A stretch of 64,000 nt of DNA from JAIVJG01 sp964236735 (GCA_964236735.1 CAXSFM010000007.1:124001-188000), one strand, 5' to 3'; shown: positions 17,140-26,461, counted from the stretch's first letter. Notes: generated by a model from the sequence alone, not told the origin. Made by a program: numbers and translations.

Positions 17140-18795
17140 ATGGACACGAAAATTGACCAGCCCGCGCCGCCGCCTGATGAAGACACGTCGCGCCGGAAGC
17201 CACGCGAGCGGCGCGAGAGTTTCGAGACCTCTTCCGGCATCACGCTCCCGAACGACTTCAACCCGTCGAACACCGACACGACCAACTACGAACGCGACCT
17301 TGGCGCGCCCGGCGATTTCCCTTACACGCGCGGCATCCGCCGCAGCATGTATCGCGGGCGTCTCTGGACGATGCGCCAGTACGCGGGCTATGCGACGGCA
17401 GAAGAATCGAACGCGCGTTATAAATATTTGCTGGCGCAGGGCACGACCGGCCTCTCCGTCGCCTTCGATTTGCCGACGCAGATCGGACTCGACGCAGACG
17501 ATCCCCTATCCGCAGGCGAAGTCGGCAAGGTCGGCGTCGCTATCTCATCGCTCGAAGACATGGAGAGACTTTTCGACGGCATCCCGTTAGGCGAAGTCTC
17601 GACTTCGATGACGATCAACGCGACGGCCTCGACGCTTCTTTGTCTCTATCTCGCTGTCGCGCGCAAGAGTGGCATCGCGCCGGAAAAGTTGCAGGGCACA
17701 ATCCAGAACGACATTCTCAAGGAGTACATCGCGCGCGGCACATACATCTACCCGCCCGCGCCGTCGCTACGCCTCGTGACGGACACCTTCGCCTTCTGCG
17801 CGCGCGAGATGCCGAACTGGAACACGATCTCGATTTCCGGCTACCACATCCGCGAGGCCGGCTCGACCGCCGCGCAGGAAGTCGCCTTCACGCTCGGCGA
17901 TGCCGTCGCTTACGTCGAGGCCGCCATCGCTGCCAAATTAAAAGTTGACGACTTCGCGCCGCGCCTCTCTTTCTTTTTCAACGCGCACAACAACCTGCTC
18001 GAAGAAGTCGCCAAGTTTCGCGCCGCGCGCCGGCTGTGGGCGCGCATCATGCGCGAGCGTTTTCAGGCGCAAGACCCGCGCTCGCTGATGCTCCGCTTTC
18101 ACACGCAGACAGCCGGCTCGACCTTGCAGGCGCAACAACCGGAAGTGAACGTCGTCCGCACGACGATTCAGGCGCTCGCCGCCGTGCTCGGCGGAACACA
18201 ATCCTTGCACACGAATTCGATGGACGAGGCGCTGGCCCTGCCGACTGAATCCACCGCGCGCCTCGCCCTTCGCACGCAGCAGGTCATCGCGCACGAGTCC
18301 GGCGTCGCCGACACGGTTGACCCGCTCGCAGGCTCCTACGCCATCGAACAACTGACCGGCGATATAGAGCGACTCGCCACAGACTATCTCGACAAGATTG
18401 ACGGGATGGGCGGAATGCTCCGCGCGATTGAAGCCGGCTACGTCCAGCGCGAAATACAAGAGGCCGCCTACGATTACCAGCGCGCCGTCGAACGGGGCGA
18501 GGCCGTCGTCGTCGGCGTCAATCAATTTCAGAATGAAGCGGAAACGAGCATCCCGCTCCACCGCGTTGACCCCGCCATCGAGCACGCGCAGGTCGAGCGC
18601 GTTCGATCTTTGCGCCTGCGCCGTGACAACGCACGCACCGAGTCCGCGCTTGCTCTCCTCGAAGACGCCGCGCGCGGGACGGAAAACCTACTGCCGCGCA
18701 TTCTTCAGTGCGTCGAAACGCACGCCACCGTCGGCGAAATTAGCAATCGCCTGCGTCTCATCTGGGGCGAGTACCGCGAGGCCGTGATGGTTTGA
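17140..18795 (+). CDS. Methylmalonyl-CoA mutase, catalytic (large/alpha) chain without B12 domain
   Basis: The substrate-binding TIM-barrel chain of a B12-dependent acyl-CoA mutase, 551 residues from the ATG at 17140. The N-terminal RESFETSSGI linker, LWTMRQYAGYATAEESN, GLSVAFDLPTQIGLD, QNDILKEYIARGTYIYPP, ISGYHIREAGST and TQSLHTNSMDEAL motifs are all present. The Tyr before the LWTMRQ segment and the Arg in ARGTYIYPP are those used by methylmalonyl-CoA mutase; isobutyryl-CoA mutase has Phe and Gln. The protein stops before a cobalamin-binding domain, so that domain must be encoded separately. It converts (R)-methylmalonyl-CoA to succinyl-CoA in propionate metabolism. A GTG start 25 codons upstream is possible. 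Confidence 0.94.
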   Translation: MDTKIDQPAPPPDEDTSRRKPRERRESFETSSGITLPNDFNPSNTDTTNYERDLGAPGDFPYTRGIRRSMYRGRLWTMRQYAGYATAEESNARYKYLLAQGTTGLSVAFDLPTQIGLDADDPLSAGEVGKVGVAISSLEDMERLFDGIPLGEVSTSMTINATASTLLCLYLAVARKSGIAPEKLQGTIQNDILKEYIARGTYIYPPAPSLRLVTDTFAFCAREMPNWNTISISGYHIREAGSTAAQEVAFTLGDAVAYVEAAIAAKLKVDDFAPRLSFFFNAHNNLLEEVAKFRAARRLWARIMRERFQAQDPRSLMLRFHTQTAGSTLQAQQPEVNVVRTTIQALAAVLGGTQSLHTNSMDEALALPTESTARLALRTQQVIAHESGVADTVDPLAGSYAIEQLTGDIERLATDYLDKIDGMGGMLRAIEAGYVQREIQEAAYDYQRAVERGEAVVVGVNQFQNEAETSIPLHRVDPAIEHAQVERVRSLRLRRDNARTESALALLEDAARGTENLLPRILQCVETHATVGEISNRLRLIWGEYREAVMV

Positions 18796-18871
18796 TCCTA
18801 TGTCTGCCGTGCCGTGTTCAGATAGCAAGTAACGGCTTTCCGACAGAGATGATATCCAAGAGGTAAAAATT

Positions 18872-20305
18872 ATGAGTTCGACCGAAAATAACAGGAATGC
18901 CTCGCTCATTATTGATTCACGTCATGCTGATGCAGGTTATAAACCATTCCCTTCGTTTGCGGATTGGAGAAAGATAATCAATATTGATACGCGCCGGTGG
19001 GGTCGTTATAAAACACAATTGGAAAAGAATAAGCACGTCTCACCTGCTCTGCTTCGTCGAGCGGAGGAAATAGTCGAGCTTGCCGCAGCGATTGATACGG
19101 GCGCTATCGAAGGACTATATGAGGTGGACAGAGGATTTACTTTCACAGTTGCCACTCAAGCTGCTATCTGGCAAACCATCGTTGAAAAGGAGAAAGGAGT
19201 CAAAGTTCGATCTCTCATCGAATCGCAGTTGAAAGCTTATGAATATGTTCTGGATTTAGCCACCCAGCAAGTTCCGATTGCGGAAGCCTGGATTCGCTCT
19301 CTTCATGCAGTGATTTGTGAAGGCCAAGATACTTATACCGCATATACGGAGATAGGACTTCAGGAACTGCCGCTCCCGAAGGGAGAGTACAAACATTTGC
19401 CCAATCATGTGCTGCGAAAGGATGAGAAAATTCATTCGTATGCACCGGTAGATTCAACGCCCATCGAAATGCATAGACTATGTGTTGAACTCCGTAGCGA
19501 AGATTTTCTTTCCTCGCACCCGGTACTCCAAGCATCGTATGCACACTATGCGTTTGTGGTAATACATCCATTCGCCGATGGCAACGGACGAGTGGCAAGG
19601 GCGTTAGCCTCAGTGTTTACATATCGTGCCAACTCCACGCCTCTTTTAATATTGGTCGAGAATCGCTCGCAGTATCTTGTTTCGCTGGAAGCGTCGGACA
19701 GGGGCGAATATCAGCCATTTGTTGATTTTGTATTGGAGAGAGCGTCGGACTCAATCATGCTGTTTAATGAGAGCCTTCGTACTGCAAGCATCCCCGCAAC
19801 GGAAGATTCTATCGCCGACATCAAACGCTTATACGTTACCAAAGGCGGCTATAGCCATGCAGAGGTGGATGAAGCGGGGTACAAACTATTTGAGTTGTTT
19901 AAGGCAGAGCTGGAGAAATCTCAAACTAAACTTTCAATTACAGGGATGTTGGAATTTGTTGTAAATGTGGACCAAGAGGGGTCAAATGTTAAAGGCTCGC
20001 TGTATCGTCAACCAATAACACAAGGGGCACCAAGGCTAATAATCAGCATTTCAACAAAGCCGCCGGCAGCGGCTGGGGTGCGCTCCGTGTTCACCTTAGA
20101 GGTTCCACGAGATTGTGGGCTCGACGACGATATTATTATTCGTAGTCTTCAGACGAATGAATCATTCGAGGCGCGCATCACTGAGTTGATGCCGGTTGTT
20201 TCAGCCGTGCTTCAAATGAGGATGTCCATAGCCGTTCAAAGAATCATCGGGGAGTTGATCAGCGAATTAAAAGGAAAAGCATCTGATTCTCTTGATGATC
20301 AATGA
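18872..20305 (+). CDS. Fic-family AMP transferase with N-terminal inhibitory helix
   Basis: A 477-residue Fic protein, expected to transfer AMP (or another nucleotide monophosphate) to a hydroxyl of a target protein. The catalytic loop HPFADGNGR is complete at residues 232-240 with His232. An inhibitory [S/T]-x3-E-[G/N] motif occurs at residues 76-81 (TGAIEG), placing it in the class with the autoinhibitory helix N-terminal to the Fic core. The C-terminal 200 residues are likely a helical/winged-helix region. An AGAGG site lies eight bases before the ATG. The gene is distinctly more AT-rich than its neighbours, which suggests horizontal transfer. No separate antitoxin gene is seen. Confidence 0.92.
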   Translation: MSSTENNRNASLIIDSRHADAGYKPFPSFADWRKIINIDTRRWGRYKTQLEKNKHVSPALLRRAEEIVELAAAIDTGAIEGLYEVDRGFTFTVATQAAIWQTIVEKEKGVKVRSLIESQLKAYEYVLDLATQQVPIAEAWIRSLHAVICEGQDTYTAYTEIGLQELPLPKGEYKHLPNHVLRKDEKIHSYAPVDSTPIEMHRLCVELRSEDFLSSHPVLQASYAHYAFVVIHPFADGNGRVARALASVFTYRANSTPLLILVENRSQYLVSLEASDRGEYQPFVDFVLERASDSIMLFNESLRTASIPATEDSIADIKRLYVTKGGYSHAEVDEAGYKLFELFKAELEKSQTKLSITGMLEFVVNVDQEGSNVKGSLYRQPITQGAPRLIISISTKPPAAAGVRSVFTLEVPRDCGLDDDIIIRSLQTNESFEARITELMPVVSAVLQMRMSIAVQRIIGELISELKGKASDSLDDQ

Positions 20306-20434
20306 ACAACTCTCATTGATATTTCGCTGAGGCATTACTGCAAGATCAGCCAGCGTTCTGGTGTGAGGCGAGTATCCGAAAACTTCAGATGCATTGTGGG
20401 GGCGGGTCTGCAATTCAGTTAATTTCAAAGGCGT

Positions 20435-21469
20435 ATGACACATCTGCTCGAAGTCAAAAATCTGCAAACTTATTTCCCGGCGCGCGCCGGATTGGTGAAG
20501 GCCGTGGACGGCGTGAGCTTTTATCTCGATGAGGGCGAATTGCTCGGACTCGTCGGCGAGTCGGGCTGCGGCAAATCCATTACGGCGCTCTCTCTGATGC
20601 GGCTCGTCGGCGCGCCGGGCGAGATTGTGGGGGGCGAGATTTTGTTCGACGGCGAGAACCTTTTGAAATTCTCGGACGAGCGAATGCGCGCCCTACGCGG
20701 CGACGACATCGCGATGATTTTTCAAGACCCGATGACCTCGCTCAATCCCGTCTATCCGGTCGGCGAGCAGATCGCGGAGGCTTTGCGTTTGCATCGCAAC
20801 CTGTCTCGCGCCGACGCGCGCAAGGCGGCGATTGAGGCGATGCACGAAGTCTCGATTCCAGACCCGTCGAGGCGAGCGAACGATTACCCGCATCAACTCT
20901 CCGGCGGGATGCGCCAGCGCGTGATGATCGCGATGGCGCTGGCGTGCGACCCGAAGCTGCTCATCGCAGACGAGCCGACGACCGCGCTCGACGTGACGAT
21001 ACAGGCGCAGATACTCGAACTGATTGACGAACTGAGACGCACGCGCCATCTCGCCGTCTTGCTTATCACGCACGACCTCGGCGTCGTCGCGGAAGTGGCC
21101 GACCGCGTGGCCGTGATGTACACGGGACGCATCGTTGAGGAGTCGCCCGTCGCGGAGTTGTTCGCGCGCCCGAAGCATCCGTACACGGAAGGCTTGCTGC
21201 GCTCCGTCCCGAAGTTGACGGAAGCGGAAGTGAAGAAAGCGACGCGCCTCTCGACGATTGAAGGGACGGTGCCGAAGCCGACGAATCTCCCGCCCGGCTG
21301 CCACTTCGCGCCGCGCTGCACGCATCGCCTGCCGCGCTGCACAGCAGAGGGCGACATCCCGCTCTACGAATTGGACGGCGACGCGCGCGTGCGTTGCGTC
21401 TTGTACGACCTTGCGGCGGCAGTGACGGCTGACAATCGGCTTGTTGGCGAGGAGAAAAACGGGGCGTGA
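20435..21469 (+). CDS. dppD: Oligopeptide/dipeptide ABC transporter ATPase (DppD/OppD type)
   Basis: The first of two ATPases of a peptide importer, 344 residues. Walker A is GESGCGKS near residue 40, the signature LSGGMRQRV, Walker B LLIADEPTTALD and the H-loop ITHDLG are all complete. The C-terminal extension with GTVPKPTNLPPGCHFAPRC and paired cysteines is typical of the oligopeptide family. Permease and binding-protein genes are not in the window, so the complex may be completed elsewhere. The gene is followed after 43 bases by its partner. The substrate could be peptides, nickel or another solute, so the symbol is by family only. Confidence 0.92.
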   Translation: MTHLLEVKNLQTYFPARAGLVKAVDGVSFYLDEGELLGLVGESGCGKSITALSLMRLVGAPGEIVGGEILFDGENLLKFSDERMRALRGDDIAMIFQDPMTSLNPVYPVGEQIAEALRLHRNLSRADARKAAIEAMHEVSIPDPSRRANDYPHQLSGGMRQRVMIAMALACDPKLLIADEPTTALDVTIQAQILELIDELRRTRHLAVLLITHDLGVVAEVADRVAVMYTGRIVEESPVAELFARPKHPYTEGLLRSVPKLTEAEVKKATRLSTIEGTVPKPTNLPPGCHFAPRCTHRLPRCTAEGDIPLYELDGDARVRCVLYDLAAAVTADNRLVGEEKNGA

Positions 21470-21506
21470 AGGTAAAAGTAAAAAGGCAAAAGACAAAAGT
21501 GAAAGC
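21470..21506. repeat. Heptamer-repeat single arm (AAAAGGC-type units)
   Basis: Purine-rich units with period 7 (AAAAGTA, AAAAGGC, AAAAGAC, AAAAGTG) fill the short spacer between the two peptide-transporter ATPase genes. The unit type matches element B at 23614, but no opposing arm is present here. Confidence 0.7.
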
Positions 21507-21512
21507 CAATCA

Positions 21513-22604
21513 ATGAGCACCAACGAGCGTATGCAGACAGTGCCGGAAGCTGAAGCGCAGGCCGCGAAGTTGGCCGACGTGCAAGGCGGGGCGCGCGCGG
21601 AGCGTGAAGAGTTGGTGCGCGTGCGCGGACTCGTCAAGCATTTTCCGGTTGAGGGAAGCGACGATGTGGTGCAGGCTGTGGACGGCGTCACGTTTGAAAT
21701 TGTGCGGGGCGAGACGCTCGGTTTGGTCGGCGAGTCGGGTTGCGGCAAGTCAACGGTGGGACGCTGCCTGCTGCGTTTGATTGAGCCGACGCGCGGCGAG
21801 ATTTACTTTGCGGGCGAGGACGTGCGCGCTCTCGGCGGCGTGACGTTGAGAAGTCTGCGGCGCGAGATGCAGATTATTTTTCAAGACCCGTATGCTTCGC
21901 TCAACCCGCGCCTCACGGTGCGCGACATCGTCGGCGAGCCGTTCGTTATTCACAAAATCGGCGACAAACAGGAACGGCGCGCGCGCGTCGCGGATTTGTT
22001 GAAGAAGGTCGGGCTTGACCCCGATTACATGAATCGTTACCCGCACGAATTTTCCGGCGGGCAGCGTCAGCGCATCGGCATCGCTCGCGCGCTCGCTCTG
22101 AATCCGAAGTTGATCGTGGCGGACGAGCCGGTCTCCGCGCTCGACGTGTCGGTGCAGGCACAGGTCGTCAACCTGCTGGAAGACTTGCAGGCGGAATTTA
22201 ACCTGACGTACCTCTTCATCTCGCACGGGCTGGCGGTGGTCGAGCACATCTCGGATCGCGTGGCGGTGATGTATCTGGGGCGCATCGTCGAAGTGGCGAG
22301 CGCGGAGGAACTCTACGCCAATCCTCTGCACCCGTACACGCGCGCGCTGTTGTCGGCGATTCCGATTCCAGACCCGACGCGCAGGCGCGAGCGCATCGTG
22401 CTGCACGGAGACGTGCCGACGCCGATTAATCCTCCGGCGGGTTGCCGCTTTCACACGCGCTGCCCCGCGAGCGTTCCCGAATGCTCGCAGATTGACCCGG
22501 ACTTGCGCGAAGTTGCAATAGGCCACACCGTCGCCTGCATCCGCGTCCCCGGCTGGGCGGAAGCAGCGACGAAGGCGAGCGCGAAGACGGATGTTGAAAG
22601 ATGA
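21513..22604 (+). CDS. dppF: Oligopeptide/dipeptide ABC transporter ATPase (DppF/OppF type)
   Basis: The second peptide-transporter ATPase, 363 residues from the ATG at 21513. I prefer this ATG because the TTG upstream (21441) would run through the repeat spacer. Walker A GESGCGKS, signature FSGGQRQRI, Walker B ADEPVSALDVS and H-loop ISHGLAVV are complete. As usual for DppF, the N-terminal part (LVRVRGLVKHFPVEG) is longer than in DppD, and the C-terminus has the PAGCRFHTRCP oligopeptide-family tail. It should dimerise with the upstream ATPase to drive import through membrane permeases not present here. Confidence 0.92.
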   Translation: MSTNERMQTVPEAEAQAAKLADVQGGARAEREELVRVRGLVKHFPVEGSDDVVQAVDGVTFEIVRGETLGLVGESGCGKSTVGRCLLRLIEPTRGEIYFAGEDVRALGGVTLRSLRREMQIIFQDPYASLNPRLTVRDIVGEPFVIHKIGDKQERRARVADLLKKVGLDPDYMNRYPHEFSGGQRQRIGIARALALNPKLIVADEPVSALDVSVQAQVVNLLEDLQAEFNLTYLFISHGLAVVEHISDRVAVMYLGRIVEVASAEELYANPLHPYTRALLSAIPIPDPTRRRERIVLHGDVPTPINPPAGCRFHTRCPASVPECSQIDPDLREVAIGHTVACIRVPGWAEAATKASAKTDVER

Positions 22605-22650
22605 AAGCGTAGATGTTCGCGCGTCATCTTTTCTTTCGCCTCTCTTTCAA
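22592..22650. terminator. Possible terminator hairpin after dppF
   Basis: TTGAAAG-ATGAAAG units overlapping the dppF stop are partly complementary to CTTTC...CTCTTTCAA about 30 bases later. The arms have a 7-nt rhythm like the other repeats but the match is imperfect. The remaining bases to 22809 show nothing else that I can support. Confidence 0.35.
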
Positions 22651-22809
22651 CTTTCAGGCCGGGTTGTGATATAGCCTCAACGCGCTTTGCAACAACGCTC
22701 GCGCGTGGCGCGTATGAGGCGTGTGAAAGTACACCTTGTTGTTGTCCGTGAACAGAGAGATTGAAAGCATCAATCACGCTCCAACTAAAATTCAAATGGA
22801 TGAAAAATT

Positions 22810-23613
22810 ATGAGTGAAAACTTTTCGACTCCCCCTCCGCCCGTGATGCAAACTCCGGGCGCGCTGCCACCGACGATGTCCACGCCGGAGACTTTGACCG
22901 GCATCTTCTTCGAGCCGGAGCGCACGTTCGACTCGTTGCGCGAACGCCCGCGCTTTCTCGTGGCAGGCTTGGTGATGGTCGTCGTGTTTATGGCTTTCTA
23001 CCTTTTTTATCTTCAGCGCGTCGGGTACGAGAACCTCATCACCGCCGAGACGGAAGTCAACGCGCAGAAGAACCCTGACATGTCCGATGAGAACAAACAG
23101 CAGGCGCGCGACATTCAGTTGAAGCCGTTCGTCAAAGCGATTCGCTACGCGACGCCGCCCATCGGTTTCGTGATTGTGTTCGCGGCGGGCGCGGCCATCT
23201 ATCTGCTCGGCGTGATTATGATGGGCAAGTCCATGACTTATAAACAGGCGCTGGCCGTGTGGGTTTATTCCGGCCTGCCGCCGCTCGTGTTGATGATGCT
23301 GGCGAACATCGTCCTCTTGCTCGTCAGGCCGCCGGACCCGACCGATTACGACGCGGTCGCGAGCGGACTCAGAGGACTGGTACACGCCAATCCGGGCGCG
23401 TTCATGTCTTCGGCGGCCAGTCCCGTGCTGGTGACCATACTCGGCGCGCTCGATTTGTTCGCTTTCTACGGATTGTTCCTCGCCGCGCTCGGCCTTCGCC
23501 GCGTGGCGCGTCTCTCGGCTGGCTCCGCGTGGGCTATCGCGCTCGTGATCTGGTTAATCGGCGTCATCGCGCGCATCGTCATCGCCGTCTTCACGCACAC
23601 GGCCATCACTTAA
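22810..23613 (+). CDS. YIP1-family membrane protein
   Basis: A 267-residue protein with a Pro/Thr-rich cytoplasmic N-terminus, then STPETLTGIFFEPERTFDSLRERPRF, the short amphipathic opening typical of bacterial YIP1 proteins. Five transmembrane segments follow (about 48-67, 116-137, 148-172, 205-228 and 236-258) with a large loop between the first two. The family's role is not established in bacteria; eukaryotic relatives act in vesicle trafficking. It stands alone, ending against a heptamer-repeat hairpin shared with the convergent permease gene. Confidence 0.82.
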   Translation: MSENFSTPPPPVMQTPGALPPTMSTPETLTGIFFEPERTFDSLRERPRFLVAGLVMVVVFMAFYLFYLQRVGYENLITAETEVNAQKNPDMSDENKQQARDIQLKPFVKAIRYATPPIGFVIVFAAGAAIYLLGVIMMGKSMTYKQALAVWVYSGLPPLVLMMLANIVLLLVRPPDPTDYDAVASGLRGLVHANPGAFMSSAASPVLVTILGALDLFAFYGLFLAALGLRRVARLSAGSAWAIALVIWLIGVIARIVIAVFTHTAIT

Positions 23614-23722
23614 AGAAGGCAAAAGGCAAAGTTCAAAAGGCAAAAGGCAAAAGTGAAAACAAGGCGTCTCCCCTCATCTTCACTTTTGCCTTTTAATTTT
23701 TGCCTTTTGCCTTTTGCCTTCT
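23614..23722. repeat. Heptamer-repeat inverted element B (AAAAGGC units)
   Basis: The left arm has AAAAGGC-type 7-nt units and the right arm has TTTTGCC units, with a loop of about 30 bases. The arms fill the whole space between the convergent YIP1 and permease genes. The element could serve as a bidirectional terminator, because each arm ends in an A-rich or T-rich run. Confidence 0.9.
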
Positions 23723-23732
23723 ACGTTGGCTT

Positions 23733-24992
23733 TCACTCGTAACGCAGTGATTCGATGGGGTCTAAGCGGGCAGCTTTCCACGCCGGCCAGAGTCCGAAGA
23801 CGAGGCCGATACCGACGCTGGCGACGAAGCCCGCGACGGGCGCCCAGAGCGGGACATAAGAGGGAATGAAGAGGCGTATGAGCAATGTCGTGAGCCAGCC
23901 GAGCAGGAGTCCGACGAGTCCGCCGAAGCCCGTCAAGGTCGCCGCTTCGATCAGGAACTGCCAGAGGATGTCTTTGCGTCGCGCGCCGATGGCCTTGCGG
24001 ATGCCGATCTCGCGCGTGCGCTCGGTGACGGAGACGAGCATGATGTTCATCACGCCGATGCCGCCGACCATCAGGCCCACCGAAGAGATGACGACCATCG
24101 CGATGGCGACGCCCGACGTGATCGAACGGAAACTGGAAATCGCGGACTCGGCGGTCGTCACGCCGAAGTTGTTCGGCTGGTCGAAGGGCACTTGCCGCCT
24201 GACGCGCAACATGTCCACGATTTGATCCTGCGCTTCCTCGACATGTCCTGTCTGCGCGACGGCGAGGATGGACACGTCGTCGGCGTTCGGCTTGAGCTTG
24301 CGCGCGACGTTGTAGGGAACGTAGATGATATTGTTGTCGTCGTTGTTGCCGCTGCCGCCTCCGCCGAGTTGGTCGCGCTTCTCGAAGACGCCGATGACGC
24401 GAAACTCCTGTCCGCCGATGTCTATCTTTTGCTCAAGCGAAGACGTGTAGGGAAAGAAGTTGTCCACGACGCTCGAACCGATGACGCAGACCTGCTCATT
24501 CTGGTCATTCTCGAATTGCGAGAAGAAGCGTCCCTCCGTGACGTTGTTGATGCCCGCGCGCTCGTAATCGGGGAGCGTGCCTTGCAAATTGACGGCGGAT
24601 GAAGTCTTGCCGTTGGCCGAGACGTTGAGCTTCGAGCCGAAGAAGCTGTTCGTGATGTCTAAAAACGGCACGCTCAATTCGACGGCGGGCAAAGACCGCA
24701 GCGCGACGGCGTCTTCGTAAGTCAAATCTTTACGCATCCGTTCCTCGCGCGAGCGACGCCCGACGTGGATGCCCGTCTCATATTTCGTGAGAATGACCGA
24801 GCGCGTGCCGAACGATTCGATCTCTTTCGTCACGGCCAGATCAATGCCGCTGATGATTGAAGCAATCGCCATCACCGTCCACACGCCGATGACGACTCCG
24901 ACCACCGTCAAAATCGAACGCAGCTTATTCCCGCGCAGCGTATCGAGCGCCATCTTGAGATTTTCGTAAATGTCGCTGCTAATAAGTTTCAT
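23733..24992 (-). CDS. MacB/FtsX-type ABC transporter permease (1 of 4)
   Basis: A 419-residue permease of the type VII (MacB/LolCDE) class. One N-terminal membrane helix (residues about 27-48) is followed by a large periplasmic MacB core domain with conserved LTYEDAVALRSLP and ENDQNEQVCVIG segments. Three C-terminal helices complete the protein, the first followed by the cytoplasmic NIMLVSVTERTREIGIRKA loop. It lacks its own ATPase domain, so it must pair with a separate one; the best candidate in the window is at 31921-32691. An unusual Gly/Asn/Asp-rich loop (GGGGSGNNDDNN) sits in the periplasmic domain. It is the last of a tandem set on the minus strand. Confidence 0.9.
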   Translation of the reverse strand: MKLISSDIYENLKMALDTLRGNKLRSILTVVGVVIGVWTVMAIASIISGIDLAVTKEIESFGTRSVILTKYETGIHVGRRSREERMRKDLTYEDAVALRSLPAVELSVPFLDITNSFFGSKLNVSANGKTSSAVNLQGTLPDYERAGINNVTEGRFFSQFENDQNEQVCVIGSSVVDNFFPYTSSLEQKIDIGGQEFRVIGVFEKRDQLGGGGSGNNDDNNIIYVPYNVARKLKPNADDVSILAVAQTGHVEEAQDQIVDMLRVRRQVPFDQPNNFGVTTAESAISSFRSITSGVAIAMVVISSVGLMVGGIGVMNIMLVSVTERTREIGIRKAIGARRKDILWQFLIEAATLTGFGGLVGLLLGWLTTLLIRLFIPSYVPLWAPVAGFVASVGIGLVFGLWPAWKAARLDPIESLRYE

Positions 24993-24999
24993 AAGAAGT

Positions 25000-25134
25000 A
25001 GCGGTCAGCGGTCAGCTTTCAGCAATCAGCTAAAACCAAACACTGCATCTGCAACCAATCCGTTCAGATTAAAGTCCACGCATAAATCAGCTTCTTAGCT
25101 GAACACTGATTGCTGACTGCTAATCACTTCTCAG
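25000..25134. repeat. Heptamer-repeat inverted element C (AGCGGTC/AGCAATC units)
   Basis: The left arm (25000-25034) has units AGCGGTC, AGCGGTC, AGCTTTC, AGCAATC. The right arm (25094-25134) has CTGATTG, CTGACTG-like units. They are separated by about 60 bases with no recognisable feature. The element fills the whole spacer between two permease genes. Confidence 0.8.
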
Positions 25135-26373
25135 CTAATCAGCCCTGAGCGCCTCAATCGGATCGAGTTTCGCCGCTTTCCACGCGGGGAAAATGCCGGC
25201 GATGACGCCGATGCCGCCGGAGACGGTGACGGCGATGAAGACGGCGATGAGCGAGAGATACGTCGGGAAAAAGATGGCGGTCAGGATGCGCCCGATGAGC
25301 CACGCGAGAAGGACGCCCGTCGCTCCGCCGATGGCCGAGAGCGTGACGGCCTCGACGAGAAACTGTTTGAGGATGTCGCCGCGTCTTGCGCCCAGAGCTT
25401 TGCGGATGCCGATCTCTTTCGTCCGCTCCGTCACGGAGACGAGCATGATGTTCATAATCACGATGCCGCCGACGACGAGCGCGATGGCGGGCACGGCGAT
25501 GGCGACGATGAAGATCGAGCCGAAGATGCGGTCGCGCAAGCCTGTGATGGCGTCGGGCGTCAGGAGTCCGAAGTTATCCTTCTCGTTGGCGGGGACGTGG
25601 CGGCGCGCGCGCATGATTTGTCTGGCTTCTTCGACGGCGTCATCAAAGAGCAGGTCGGTCTTCGATGTCGCGATGAAATAGAGAGAGCGATTGCGGACGA
25701 GGCCGCCGAAGTTGGTGGCGTAAGTCTTGAGCGGGATGGTCACGTAATTGTCCTGCGGCAGGCCGAGCACAGTGCCTTTGGCGACGGCCACGCCGACGAC
25801 GCGATACGGCAACCCGGAAATGTAAACGTCCTCGCCGATAGGATTCGTCGTGGGAAACAATTTCGACGCCACGTCCGCGCCGAGAAAAACGACGCGCGTT
25901 GCGGTCTCGTTCTCGCTCTCGATGAAGAAACGCCCGTCTTCGATGTCAACATTCTTGATGTCGGCGACGTTGGGCGTCTCGCCGTCCACCGACACGTCTT
26001 CGAGAATCTCCGAGCCGCGTTTAATCTGCGACGGAGTGGGACGACCGCCCGCGCCGAGCTTGTCAATCAACGTCGCGTGCGCGCGCAGATATTCAAAGTC
26101 GTCGAGCGTGAGGTCTTTGTTGCGGCGCGCGGCGGCGGCGGCGGTGTCCGTGTCCTTGAAGTCCTCGAAAATATTGAAGCGTTGAATCGTGAAAGACTTC
26201 GCGCCGATGCCCGCGATCTTCTCGTCCACGTAGCGGTTGAAGCCTTGAATCAGAGAGACGACGACGACGACCGCCGTGACGCCGATAATCATGCCTAAGA
26301 GCGTCAAGGCTGAACGCAGACGGTGCGCCCAGATGGCGGCGAGCGCGAGTCTCAATGTCTCGATGAATTTCAT
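25135..26373 (-). CDS. MacB/FtsX-type ABC transporter permease (2 of 4)
   Basis: A 412-residue permease homologous to its neighbours: N-terminal helix (TLLGMIIGVTAVVVVVSLI), a MacB-type periplasmic domain with DLTLDDFEYLR, and three C-terminal membrane helices around NIMLVSVTERTKEIGIRKA. An Ala run (TAAAAARRNK) precedes the DLTLDD motif. It ends with the conserved WKAAKLDPIEALRAD tail. The spacer to the next upstream permease holds a foreign-looking four-helix-bundle gene. It is expected in the inner membrane as part of an export or envelope-mechanics complex; the substrate is unknown. Confidence 0.9.
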   Translation of the reverse strand: MKFIETLRLALAAIWAHRLRSALTLLGMIIGVTAVVVVVSLIQGFNRYVDEKIAGIGAKSFTIQRFNIFEDFKDTDTAAAAARRNKDLTLDDFEYLRAHATLIDKLGAGGRPTPSQIKRGSEILEDVSVDGETPNVADIKNVDIEDGRFFIESENETATRVVFLGADVASKLFPTTNPIGEDVYISGLPYRVVGVAVAKGTVLGLPQDNYVTIPLKTYATNFGGLVRNRSLYFIATSKTDLLFDDAVEEARQIMRARRHVPANEKDNFGLLTPDAITGLRDRIFGSIFIVAIAVPAIALVVGGIVIMNIMLVSVTERTKEIGIRKALGARRGDILKQFLVEAVTLSAIGGATGVLLAWLIGRILTAIFFPTYLSLIAVFIAVTVSGGIGVIAGIFPAWKAAKLDPIEALRAD

Positions 26374-26417
26374 GGGCGTGTCTATTACGGCACAAAGCGC
26401 GGTTTAGTTGCAAATCA

Positions 26418-26447
26418 GGGGACAGGGGTCGGGGGTCAGGGAACGGG
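26418..26447. repeat. G-rich heptamer arm D-left
   Basis: Units GGGGACA, GGGGTCG, GGGGTCA, GGGAACG with period 7. Bases 26424-26447 are complementary to 26861-26884 at all but one position, so this arm and the C-rich arm at 26855-26884 bracket the four-helix-bundle gene. The four G-runs could also form a quadruplex. Confidence 0.85.
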
Positions 26448-26461
26448 TAAAAGACAAATCT

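Noticed and set aside
20693..21748. A 351-codon minus-strand frame across both peptide-transporter ATPase genes
   Set aside because: It crosses two convincing genes and a repeat spacer and has no recognisable domain.
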